DNA of 62,710 nt from Kitasatospora xanthocidica. Its GTDB lineage: Bacteria > Actinomycetota > Actinomycetes > Streptomycetales > Streptomycetaceae. The position numbers and the translations under genes are program-made. Positions 1 through 7,506 of the stretch are shown here, one piece after another. Location of the stretch: positions 1-62,710 of the forward strand of contig NZ_BNBY01000019.1 in assembly GCF_014656195.1 (NCBI RefSeq). Reading direction: 5' to 3'. A model generated the notes under the pieces. The model was not told where the DNA came from and searched no databases. It was given only the letters and a program-made list of their open reading frames with translations. Each line of letters begins with the position of its first letter. Within the stretch, counting starts at the first letter, position 1.

Positions 1-176
1 ACTGTCTCGCGAAGAACCGCAGATCAGCAGGTCGGGTGACCTCCGAGGTTAAACAACAAGCTCAGAAGCCGTTGTCGTACCGAACTTGATCGGCAAGTTT
101 CCGCGGTTCAGGCATGATGCCGGCATGGCGAGGCATGCTCGGGCCGTTGGGTTGTCCCGTTGATGGAGGTGCCGGG

Positions 177-518
177 ATGGCGTCGGTGGTGGGTGTCCTG
201 GAGGAGCGGGAGCTGGCCGCGCGTGAGCGCGTGGAGGAGCGTCGGGAGGTGGCGGACCGGGTATGGCATCCCGCGCTTTCCATGGACGCGCTCGCTCCCC
301 ACTACCAGCGCATCCTCGCCACGCTCACCGAACAAGGATCCGGCGGGAAGCCAGTGATGTCCTGTCAGGCGATCACTGCCGTACTCGGACTGGAACCGGT
401 TCCGGCAAGTGTGGAAGCAGTTCGGTCGAAGATGAAGCGGCTGGCCGACCGGGGCTGGGCCGACGAGCCCACCCCGGGACGGTTCACGCTCGCCGCCGGG
501 CCAGCCGGCGGCTCATGA
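177..518 (+). CDS. Small IS-associated hypothetical protein, likely internally shortened
   Basis: A 113-residue protein of the kind often found next to actinomycete insertion sequences: a charged N-terminal helix (LEERELAARERVEERREVA) followed by a C-terminal winged-helix-like segment (MSCQAITAVLGL then VRSKMKRLADRGW) and a short hydrophobic end. The start at 177 is chosen because GGAGG lies 7 nt upstream. Related proteins I recall carry a longer coiled linker between the two parts, so this copy may have an internal deletion; that is inference. It overlaps the 3' end of a transposase fragment on the opposite strand. The molecular role is unknown; a DNA-binding accessory of the IS is possible. 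It may no longer be functional. Confidence 0.55.
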   Translation: MASVVGVLEERELAARERVEERREVADRVWHPALSMDALAPHYQRILATLTEQGSGGKPVMSCQAITAVLGLEPVPASVEAVRSKMKRLADRGWADEPTPGRFTLAAGPAGGS

Positions 519-909
519 GCATCGTCATCGACCACAGCACCATCTGCTCATGCACGGCGGGCAGCCTCTCGTAGTCAAGCACCAGGCGCCGCGAGCGCAT
601 CAGCCAACTCAGCGTGCGTTCCACCACCCAGCGTCTGGGCGGCACCACGAACCCTGAGGCGTCGTCGCTGCGCTTGACGATCTCCAGAGCGAGAGCCCCA
701 GTTGCTGCTTCGCCCAGCCGACCAGGCGACCCGCGTAGCCACCGTCGGCCCACACCAGGACGATCCTGCGATAGCGGGCCCGGACACATTCCAGCAGCGG
801 CAGCGCGGCCTCCCGGTCCGTCACGTTCGCCGCGGTGACCATCACGGCCAGCAGCAGCCCCAGGCAGTCGACCACGATGTGCCGCTTGCGCCCCGGCACC
901 TTCTTAGAG
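484..909 (-). pseudogene. IS5-family transposase, C-terminal fragment with frameshift
   Basis: Two minus-strand frames together read as the C-terminal half of a DDE transposase of the IS5 type. The upstream part carries PGRKRHIVVDCLGLLLAV, ADGGYAG (catalytic Asp region) and WAKQQLGL. The downstream part carries FVVPPRRWVVERTLSW, with the catalytic Glu in WVVERT, and LVLDYER. The reading frame changes at about 690-702, so the gene is broken. The N-terminal third is absent: at about 909 the sequence switches to unrelated DNA and then to a second transposase fragment on the other strand. No intact terminal inverted repeats were recognised. Confidence 0.8.
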
Positions 910-967
910 GTCCTGACAGAAGCCGCTGAGGGCGTGACTGTCGAGCTCGGTGCTCGCTGGTCGGCCT

Positions 968-1250
968 GTGGGGAAGAGGGTGTCTCGCCCGTGGGTGGTG
1001 TCCGATGAACTGTGGGCACTGATCGAGCCGTTGCTGCCACCGAAGCCGCCGAAGCTGAAGCCGGGGCGCCCTCGGGTGCCGGATCGACAGGCCTTGTGCG
1101 GGATCCTGTTCGTGCTGCACACCGGCATCCAGTGGGAGTACCTGCCCCAGGAGCTCGGCTTCGGCTCGGGCATGACCTGCTGGCGGCGGCTCGCGGCCTG
1201 GAACGAGGCCGGCGTATGGGACCGGCTCCACCTGGTGCTGCTGCGAAAGC
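968..1250 (+). pseudogene. IS5-family transposase, N-terminal fragment
   Basis: This segment encodes the N-terminal domain of an IS5-type transposase: SDELWALIEPLLPPK, then GRPRVPDRQALCGILFVLHTG, WEYLPQELGFGSGMTCWRRL and WNEAGVWDRLH. Similarity stops abruptly at about 1250, where the frame runs into unrelated sequence. The catalytic DDE core is therefore missing. It is in inverse orientation to the C-terminal fragment at 484-909. The two could be parts of one element rearranged by inversion or of two different elements; sequence inspection cannot decide. A GTG at 968 or 980 is the likely original start. Confidence 0.8.
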
Positions 1251-1251
1251 T

Positions 1252-1560
1252 CAGGGTGGCCAGGGACACGGCGTCCTCCTGGGCGTTGCGGATGGTCTCG
1301 GTGGCGGAGAGCTGGGCTCCCTCGCGGCCCAGGACGCGCTCCAGTGCTTCGACCATCGCGGTACACGAGCCGCTGACCACCCGCTGGTTGGCGAAGTAGA
1401 AGTCCAGCCCGGCGTTGTCGCCGGTGCGGATCTTGAGGGTGGCGGCGTCCTCGTCGTTGTCGCTGACCGGTGGAGGATGGTGAGTTCGACGACGCCGGCT
1501 TCGGCAGCGATCAGCCGCAGCGAGAACCCGCGAGGCCGCTCCAGAAAATTGGGGCCCGGC
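1252..1560 (-). pseudogene. Unidentified gene remnant downstream of transposase fragment
   Basis: Two minus-strand frames look coding but are not continuous. One carries GPNFLERPRGFSLRLIAAEAGVV; the other carries TLKIRTGDNAGLDFYFANQR and MVEALERVLGREGAQLSATE. They join near 1465-1480 with a frame change and end at the junction with the transposase fragment at about 1251. Composition resembles ordinary host coding DNA. I do not recognise the family. The simplest reading is that an IS inserted into or near this gene and the remainder decayed. Confidence 0.4.
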
Positions 1561-1597
1561 GATCGCACGCTTTCATGATCACAATGCACTAGGTGAC

Positions 1598-1858
1598 ATG
1601 AGCAAAGAGCAGCTGGCACTTCCCGGCGACGACGATCAGCAGGCGGACCTCGCGGGGCGCCCTGCTGACGACCACGAGCCGGCTCGGTCAGGGTCAGGGC
1701 GGGGCTCCGGGCGAGACTCTGGACCGGAGTTGGTGCTGCAGTCCGTCACGGCGGTGACGATCACGGTCTACGCGTCCACCCGGTCAGTTCTGCTGACTAT
1801 CGTCACGCTGGTGGTTGCCGTCCTCATGGCCGCGTGGTGGATCGAGCGCCGGAGGTAG
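1598..1858 (+). CDS. Small C-terminal-anchored membrane protein
   Basis: An 86-residue protein with a polar, acidic and Gly/Arg-rich N-terminus and one hydrophobic segment near the C-terminus (roughly residues 62-82, SVLLTIVTLVVAVLMAAWW) followed by ERRR, the pattern of a tail-anchored single-pass protein. The start at 1598 has AGGTGA just upstream. Its 3' end overlaps the reading frame of the sigma factor that follows, which suggests co-transcription and possibly translational coupling. A small membrane partner next to an ECF-like sigma factor could be a sensor or anti-sigma-like anchor, but it has no recognisable anti-sigma zinc motif, so this is only a guess. Confidence 0.5.
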   Translation: MSKEQLALPGDDDQQADLAGRPADDHEPARSGSGRGSGRDSGPELVLQSVTAVTITVYASTRSVLLTIVTLVVAVLMAAWWIERRR

Positions 1859-2429
1859 CGCCGACCTCGCCATTCGCTCAGTCCAGTGCCTGTACCCGAT
1901 CGGAGACCAGACCATTCCCCCGAACTCCGAACTCCACGGCTCATTCGAGGAGTTCTGCCAACTGAACCTTTCCCACCTGCATCGTCACCTGCGGATGTCG
2001 GGGGCCGATCAATGGGAGGCCGAGGATGCCGCGCAAGACGCCATGTGCGCACTCGGTGAGGTCTGGGGAACCGAAAGGGCGATCCACCCCCGCGCCTGGG
2101 TCCGGACGGTTGCGTGGCGCAGAGTGCTCGCCGTACGTGACGGAGAGCGGCGGCTGCGTGAAGTGCACGACCGAGCAGCAACGCAAGCCGCAGAACGGCT
2201 GCTGGGAGAGCTGGGCGATTCGGACCTCGCGGAATTGCTGAGCGTCCTGGGGTCATTGCCAGAGGTCCAGCAGCGCGTCTTCGCCTGGACCTACGACGGC
2301 TACAAGCCGAAGGACATCGCGGAGATCCTGCACATGAACGCGGCGACCGTCAGGTCCGCGCTCCGAGAGGCGCGGAACAAGCTCAAGCCGGTGGTCGGCG
2401 CGGGACACATTAAAGAGGACGCCCGATGA
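1815..2429 (+). CDS. RNA polymerase sigma factor, ECF-like
   Basis: Region 2 is seen as FEEFCQLNLSHLHRHLRM..ADQWEAEDAAQDAM followed by HPRAWVRTVAWRR. Region 4 is seen as LGSLPEVQQRVFAWTYDGY and the helix-turn-helix KPKDIAEILHMNAATVRSALREARNKL. Length and layout fit a sigma-70 family ECF-type factor. The start is uncertain: the only conventional codon before region 2 is TTG at 1815, inside the preceding gene and with no spaced ribosome site. An ATT at 1914 has GGAGA at a good distance but would be exceptional. The stop overlaps the start of the HSP90-like gene by 4 nt (ATGA), so the two are translationally coupled and probably act together. Confidence 0.85.
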   Translation: MPSSWPRGGSSAGGSADLAIRSVQCLYPIGDQTIPPNSELHGSFEEFCQLNLSHLHRHLRMSGADQWEAEDAAQDAMCALGEVWGTERAIHPRAWVRTVAWRRVLAVRDGERRLREVHDRAATQAAERLLGELGDSDLAELLSVLGSLPEVQQRVFAWTYDGYKPKDIAEILHMNAATVRSALREARNKLKPVVGAGHIKEDAR

Positions 2430-4057
2430 GTGACTCGGAGGAGAGGGCTGAGATGACCGACGTTCAGTTGGATGACGAGGCGGGCGAGGACGCCGCCTTC
2501 GACAGCTGGGTCAGCCGGACGGGCGATCGGTTTTCGGCCGCGCTGCTGCCGGCCGACCGGGCGGCGGCGATGACCGCGCGAATCCTGGAGAGGGTCTCGG
2601 CTGCACGCTTCGTGATGGAAGAAGCGGGGGCATTCGAACTGAACCTGGAGCAGACGGGGACCGACACGTTCGCAGCAGTTCGTGCCCTGGTCGGGCGAGC
2701 CAATCCGGTGGCACGGAGGGCGAAGCGGGCCGCCGACCTGTACGGGCTGCCCGTCTTTGACGGCTTGGCAGAGGACGATCGCACCTCTGCTGATGTCCTC
2801 CAACTGCCGCGCGCCTACATGATGGTCGTAGACGGGCTGGACGATGACCACGAGGACGCCCGGGTCGAAGGCGAGGAGAGCCAGGGCCTTGCCCTGTTGC
2901 CGCCAGACGGCATCCGGGAACTCCTGATGGGAACTCAGCTCTACGGCGATCCGGCTCTAGCGCTCCGTGAGATGTATCAGAACGCACTGGACGCCTGCCG
3001 GTACCGGCAGGCCCGGTTCCAATTTCTTGCCAGGACGAACAGCGGGGCCGTGACCGACTTCGATCCCGCGGTCACGTTCACGCAAGGCTATGACGAACAG
3101 GGACGACGTTTCGTCGAGTGCCGCGACAACGGTGTGGGAATGACGGAGGAGGCGGTCCGGGAGCTGTTCTCCCGTGCCGGCCGCCGGTACGTCGCCACGG
3201 CCAAGTTCCTGGCCGAAAAGGCAGAATGGGATTCATGCGACCCGCCGGTAAGGCTTGAGTCGAACAGCCGATTCGGCGTCGGCGTGCTCAGCTACTTCAT
3301 GCTGGCTGACGAGATCGAGGTGACGACCTGCGCAATGGACCGTCACGGGCAGGGCGGCCCGGTACTGCGACTCGCCATCGCCAGCTCAACCTCGCTCTAC
3401 CGGATCCACCGCCATGCCGAAACTGGCGCACCTGGGACCAGCGTCAGGCTCATCCTCCGTGAAGGAGAGTCCAGCTTCGAGGCTGCGAGCTCAGAGCCTC
3501 TGGACGTTTTGATGTCTCTGGAGCGGGTGCTTGGTATCGCCGAAGTCACAACTACCCTCCAAAGCCATTCAGTTGAGGCGACTGCCCATAATCATGATTA
3601 TGGGCAGTCGGTATGGAAGACCGGAGAGCTGAGGGCCGCGCGGTGGCTCGGGCGCGAGAAGAGCGGGCCGCGCGCTGAAGGCTGGACTCTGCCCTGCCTC
3701 GGAGGGCAGGTCATCTGGTGCGAATACGGGGGCGGGCTTCTCGTCGATGGGCTGCGCGTCGACCCCCAGCATTCAGGGCCCCACGCGGGAAACGAGGGCC
3801 TTCGGGGCGCAGTCGTCAACCTACGGCCCTCAACTCCCGGCCTGACGCTTTCGGTTGACCGCAAGCATCTACTCAGTGACAGCTCGGCTGTTGTCGAGGA
3901 GTTGTTGGAGGAGGCCGCCGACGAACTCGTAGCCAATCGCAGCGACTTGCTGACAGCTACCTGGCTGGAGGAGGTAGCACTCAGTAGCCCGCTGGTGGCC
4001 AGGGTTGTGTGGGAAGCGCTGCGGCGCCGGGGGCGGGCGGTCACACGTCGCGGTTGA
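2426..4057 (+). CDS. HSP90-type GHKL ATPase
   Basis: A 543-residue protein with a GHKL (HSP90-like) ATP-binding fold in its middle. The N-box is E182..N186..D189 in REMYQNALDAC, the G1 box is D234-NGVGM, and the G2 region is FGVGVLS at about 283-289. The N-terminal 150 residues are acidic and helical; the C-terminal part contains the SVDRKHLLSD stretch that often follows HSP90-like domains. In actinomycetes such ATPases are described as chaperone or switch components of regulatory or conflict systems; that placement is from general knowledge, not from a search. It overlaps the sigma factor gene by 4 nt, so a role in controlling that factor is a reasonable hypothesis. Confidence 0.8.
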   Translation: MSDSEERAEMTDVQLDDEAGEDAAFDSWVSRTGDRFSAALLPADRAAAMTARILERVSAARFVMEEAGAFELNLEQTGTDTFAAVRALVGRANPVARRAKRAADLYGLPVFDGLAEDDRTSADVLQLPRAYMMVVDGLDDDHEDARVEGEESQGLALLPPDGIRELLMGTQLYGDPALALREMYQNALDACRYRQARFQFLARTNSGAVTDFDPAVTFTQGYDEQGRRFVECRDNGVGMTEEAVRELFSRAGRRYVATAKFLAEKAEWDSCDPPVRLESNSRFGVGVLSYFMLADEIEVTTCAMDRHGQGGPVLRLAIASSTSLYRIHRHAETGAPGTSVRLILREGESSFEAASSEPLDVLMSLERVLGIAEVTTTLQSHSVEATAHNHDYGQSVWKTGELRAARWLGREKSGPRAEGWTLPCLGGQVIWCEYGGGLLVDGLRVDPQHSGPHAGNEGLRGAVVNLRPSTPGLTLSVDRKHLLSDSSAVVEELLEEAADELVANRSDLLTATWLEEVALSSPLVARVVWEALRRRGRAVTRRG

Positions 4058-4893
4058 GTTCTCGGTGCAGGCGATCGGCCTGCGCCCATAGCGTTCGGGC
4101 CTCCTTAGCGGCGGTCGTGGCGCGCTTCACCGCCGAAACGACCGCCAGTTCAGAGCAGTGCGTACGCCTGCTGGACCCGGGCCACCAAATCGGCGACCCG
4201 GTCGGCGACCTGGCCTGAACCGTCCTGCGCCAGGTCGGCGCGAGGAAGGACGTCGGCGCGGATCCGGTCCAGGTCCAGGTTGACACCGCCGAGCCCGCGG
4301 CCGATGTCGGAGCGTTCCACCTCGCCGTCGGTGACGCTCACGCACCGCAGTTCCGCCGCGGCGGCGTCCACGACCACGGCGCGCTCCGCCCCAGCCGCGA
4401 GCGCGGCGCCCCGGGCGGCGCTCGCGGTGGTGGAGGCGGTTGCGAGCTCCGGGTCGGGCCTGGTGAGCGCGCCAGCCGCCGCGGGATGACAAGGCGGGGA
4501 GATTCGCAGGACGGCGACCGGCCGAAGCCGCAGCGGGCCGCGTTCCAGATCGGTGGCGAGGCCGACGGCGTCAACCTCACCGGTCCGGTCCTCGGGCAGT
4601 TCGGCGAGCACCGCGCGCACGCAGTCCCCGAGGCCGGGGACGCTGTCCACCACCGCGCGTGCCACGGTGTGCCCACCCGGGAACCATGCTCCGGGCACAG
4701 CCGCCGAAGTCCCGAGTGTGCTCCCAGCACGGGTGGCCGGCGGGACAACGGCAAGCGAAGCACCACGCCCCGGACAAGGAGGCCCGAACTGCACCGTTCC
4801 GGGCGCACACCGAGGCCGATGCCCCCGCAGCCTCGCACTGAACGCCCCCGGCCCGGGCACTCGGCCTCCGTCCCGGCAAGCGATCGCCGGCAA
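4041..4893 (-). pseudogene. Decayed gene, possibly Hsp70-like
   Basis: The minus strand holds coding-like sequence broken by frameshifts. One frame ends at 4150 and carries RPDPELATAS, AARGAALAAGAERAVVVD and DIGRGLGGVNLDLDRIRADVL. A second frame, ending at 4041, carries SAVKRATTAAKEARTLWAQADRLHRELNRDV and would be its C-terminus after a shift near 4150. The pattern PELA..ARGAALAA resembles the end of the actin-fold ATPase domain of Hsp70-type proteins, but the resemblance is short. Upstream of about 4800 the frame becomes Arg/Pro/Gly-rich noise. It is convergent with the HSP90-like gene, which it overlaps slightly. The stretch 4894-5046 holds nothing I can support. Confidence 0.35.
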
Positions 4894-5046
4894 CGTGCGT
4901 TTCCTCGGAAGACCGAACCCTCGCGGAAGGTCCTGCGACCAGTTGCTGTCGGCGATGAACCCCCAGGCAGTGGCGGTGCACGGTGAGTGACCCGACCGGC
5001 TCGGGCCTGGAGGAGCTGGTACGCCGCCGCGGGTCGGCGGCTCGCG

Positions 5047-5334
5047 TCACACGAGGGCGTAGGCCTCGGCCTGGCGGTCGATGAGGTGCGGGGTGATGCC
5101 GGCGAGGACCAGTCGCTGGTAGGACACGCTCTCGCGGTGGGCCGCCAGGGCGTTCTCGTCCTCGTACTCGGCGAAGACGACGAAGGCGCCCTGGTCCCGC
5201 AGGGAGCGGACCACCCGGTAGGACAGCACGCCGGGCTCGGTGAGCGCGGCCTCGGTGACGGCGGGGAGCAGATCGGCGACGTGCTGGTCGGCGCCGGTGT
5301 CGGCGAGCCAGTCGGTGATCACGACGAGAGACAC
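5047..5334 (-). CDS. ABM-domain (antibiotic biosynthesis monooxygenase family) protein
   Basis: A 95-residue protein of the dimeric alpha-beta barrel ABM type: VTEAALTEPGVLSYRVVRSL and AFVVFAEYEDENALAAHRES match the strand-helix pattern of the family, and length is normal for a stand-alone domain. Members act as cofactor-free monooxygenases on phenolic or polyketide substrates, degrade reactive quinones, or have unknown roles. The gene lies 60 nt downstream of the oxidoreductase at 5395-6321 on the same strand and is probably in its operon, which would fit a shared role in handling quinone-like or reactive carbonyl compounds. That link is inference. A short ribosome site (GGAAGGACC) precedes the ATG. 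Confidence 0.8.
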   Translation of the reverse strand: MSLVVITDWLADTGADQHVADLLPAVTEAALTEPGVLSYRVVRSLRDQGAFVVFAEYEDENALAAHRESVSYQRLVLAGITPHLIDRQAEAYALV

Positions 5335-5394
5335 GGCGGGTCCTTCCGGGGTGGTGCGGGACGGTCCTGGTGATGGGGGCGGTTCAGGCGGGGG

Positions 5395-6321
5395 TCAGGG
5401 GATGGTGACGACGATCTTGCCGCGGGTGTGGCCGGCCGCGTTGAGGCGCTGGGCGTCGGCCGCCTGCTCCAGGGGGAACGTCGCCGCGACCTCGACGGTG
5501 AGGCGGCCGCTCTCGGCGAGGTCGGTCAGGGCGGCGAGGTCGGCGGCGTCGGGGCGCACGAAGACGTAGCGCCCGCCGAGGGCGAGGACGGCGCCGTCGG
5601 CGACGGAGGCGAGGCGGCCGCCTTCGGCGAGCAGCGCCGGCGAGATCTGGAGGGCTTCGCCGCCCACCAGGTCGAGTACGGCGTCGACGCCCTCCGGCGC
5701 CAGCGCGCGGACGCGGTCGGCCAGGCCCTCACCGTAGGCCACCGGCTCGGCGCCGAGGCCGCGCAGGTAGTCGTGGTTGCGGTCGCTGGCGGTGCCGATC
5801 ACCCGGGCGCCGAGGGCGATGGCGATCTGGACGGCGAGTGAGCCGACCCCGCCGGCGGCCGCGTGGACCAGCACGGTCTCACCCGGCTTGAGTTCCAGGG
5901 CGCGGCTCAGCGCCTGGTAGGCGGTGAGGCCCGCCAGCGGCAGGCCGGCAGCCTGGGCGAAGTCCAGGTTGGCGGGCTTGCGGGCGAGAGTGCGCACGGG
6001 CGCGGCGACGTACTCGGCAAAGGTGCCGCGGCGGACCATGTCCTCGCGGACGTAGCCGATCACCTCGTCGCCCGGCGTGAACTCGGTGACTCCGACGCCG
6101 ACCCGCTCCACGACCCCGGCGACGTCCCAGCCCGGGATCACGGGGAAGACCACGTCCATCGCGCCGTCGAGGTAGCCGGCCTGGATCTTCCAGTCGACCG
6201 GGTTGACCGACGCCGCCACCACGCGGACCAGGACGGAGTCCGGACCGAGCTTGGGCTCGGGCACGTCCCCGTACTCCAGGACGTCCGGTCCGCCGTAGCT
6301 GCGGTAGGTGATGGCCTTCAT
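5395..6321 (-). CDS. NAD(P)H-dependent quinone oxidoreductase / MDR-family reductase
   Basis: A 308-residue medium-chain dehydrogenase/reductase without zinc ligands. It begins MKAITYRSYGGPDVLEYGDVP, has the GroES-like domain with WDVAGVVERVG, then the Rossmann segment ETVLVHAAAGGVGSLAVQIA (AAGGVG nucleotide motif) and GARVIGTAS. This is the quinone oxidoreductase/zeta-crystallin branch. The start at 6321 is preferred over an upstream ATG because GAGGAG lies about 8 nt ahead. A near-consensus promoter lies 65-95 nt upstream. It reduces quinones or enones using NADPH in related enzymes; the substrate here is unknown. The downstream ABM-domain gene is likely co-transcribed. Confidence 0.9.
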   Translation of the reverse strand: MKAITYRSYGGPDVLEYGDVPEPKLGPDSVLVRVVAASVNPVDWKIQAGYLDGAMDVVFPVIPGWDVAGVVERVGVGVTEFTPGDEVIGYVREDMVRRGTFAEYVAAPVRTLARKPANLDFAQAAGLPLAGLTAYQALSRALELKPGETVLVHAAAGGVGSLAVQIAIALGARVIGTASDRNHDYLRGLGAEPVAYGEGLADRVRALAPEGVDAVLDLVGGEALQISPALLAEGGRLASVADGAVLALGGRYVFVRPDAADLAALTDLAESGRLTVEVAATFPLEQAADAQRLNAAGHTRGKIVVTIP

Positions 6322-6370
6322 GGGTGGTGCTCCTCGCAAGAAGTGTTGACTCACTCGATGGTTCATCCCA

Positions 6371-6429
6371 TTAAGTAATGCCGAAACGGTAGAACTGAAC
6401 AGTTGAGGATGTCAAGTAATTCTGAACGG
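6371..6429. promoter_or_regulatory. Paired direct repeats flanking the oxidoreductase promoter (operator candidate)
   Basis: Two copies of AAGTAATnnnGAA(A)CGG occur at 6371-6389 and 6412-6429. One overlaps the -35 element and one lies just downstream of the -10. This is the arrangement expected of a repressor with two sites, yet no regulator gene is adjacent. Confidence 0.45.
6386..6415 (-). promoter_or_regulatory. Promoter of the oxidoreductase-ABM operon
   Basis: On the minus strand TTGACA (6415-6410) is separated by 18 nt from TACCGT (6391-6386). This places the transcription start near 6380 and gives a leader of about 60 nt before the ATG at 6321. Confidence 0.7.
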
Positions 6430-6597
6430 GCCCCGGCTTCGCTTCACCCATCGCAGGTCTTACCGGTAGCGGGCGGCCGGTGGCATGCTTGCCACCGCAT
6501 GTGATCAACCGGGGTGTCCGTGTCCGCGAAGCCACCGGGCCAACCTGTCATCGGTGACGCCCAGGCCCGACACTCCGACAGAGAGAGGCCGCCTCCG

Positions 6598-7095
6598 ATG
6601 GACACTACCGACCGCCTTCCCGATGACCTGACCGAACTGGAGAGGCTGCTCATGCGGGGCGCATCCACCATCCGGTGGGTGGAGGCGGCCGAGCGGCTCG
6701 TCCTGCAGGTGGACAATCTGCGGGACTGGCTCATCAAGAACCACTTCCTTCGCCTGTACAGGAGCGAGTCCGGCTCGTATGCCGCCACGGATTTCGCCGA
6801 GGCCTTCGACGCCGCGTGCGAGATCCTGCGCGGCGGCAGCAGTGCTCTGGAGGCGTCCGGTCTGCGCAGGTCGAGCTTCTCGGTTCTCGGCGTCGCCGCC
6901 AACCTCTGTGGCCGCGTGCAGAACTCGCTCCGCTATTCCGTCCACGAGATCGACGACCACGATGCCCAGGCGGTGGCGTTGGCGGTCCTCTATGCCATCG
7001 GCCACATGGACGCCACCGTGGACGTGAACGGCAACGAAGTGGACGGCTGGGGGCCGAACTCGTTGGCCTACGAGGAGCGATTGTCCCAGCCCTGA
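6598..7095 (+). CDS. Conserved-looking hypothetical protein
   Basis: A 165-residue acidic soluble protein starting MDTTDRLPDDLTELERLLMRG. It has helical character, includes WVEAAERLVLQVDNLRDWLIKNH and DFAEAFDAACEILRGG, and no signal peptide or membrane segment. The C-terminal half (SVHEIDDHDAQAVALAVLYAIG) looks helical and compact. I do not recognise the family. The start at 6598 follows a GAGAGAGG about 10 nt upstream; a GTG at 6514 would add 28 residues of low-complexity sequence. It is divergent from the oxidoreductase but the 276-nt intergenic region has no obvious plus-strand promoter. Confidence 0.6.
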   Translation: MDTTDRLPDDLTELERLLMRGASTIRWVEAAERLVLQVDNLRDWLIKNHFLRLYRSESGSYAATDFAEAFDAACEILRGGSSALEASGLRRSSFSVLGVAANLCGRVQNSLRYSVHEIDDHDAQAVALAVLYAIGHMDATVDVNGNEVDGWGPNSLAYEERLSQP

Positions 7096-7224
7096 GCATC
7101 CGCCCGGCTTCTGCGACAGCGTTGTGGGGTCGGCGATCCGGACCGAAGGGTCGCCTCCCCGACGCCCGAGCCCGGCGGGCAGTGGGCCGAACGTGGCGGC
7201 AAGGGCAAAGACCCGGACCGCGGA

Positions 7225-7263
7225 CCCCCGCCCCGCCCCGCCCCGCCCCGCCCCGCCCCGCCG
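7225..7263 (+). repeat. CCCCG pentanucleotide tandem repeat
   Basis: About seven tandem CCCCG units lie in the 411-nt gap between 7096 and 7506. The rest of the gap holds a weak possible promoter (GTGACG 7433-7438, TACCGT 7457-7462) for the next gene and no gene I can support. Confidence 0.8.
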
Positions 7264-7506
7264 CCGGGCGACCCACTCCCGACCGCACGCGGTCCTGCAC
7301 CAGTGCGCTGGACCGACGTGATCACCACCGCGTTCGAGTGCCTCCAAGTCCCGCCGCAATCAGGCCGGCCGGCGACCGCAACCCTTCAGTTCATCACATC
7401 CGATGTCCGGAAGGGCTTCACTCACGGAAGTGGTGACGTGAGCATGGCCCGACGGCTACCGTCTGCTCCCGTCGTCAAGATCGTGATCAGAGGGTGGGGA
7501 AGTCGC

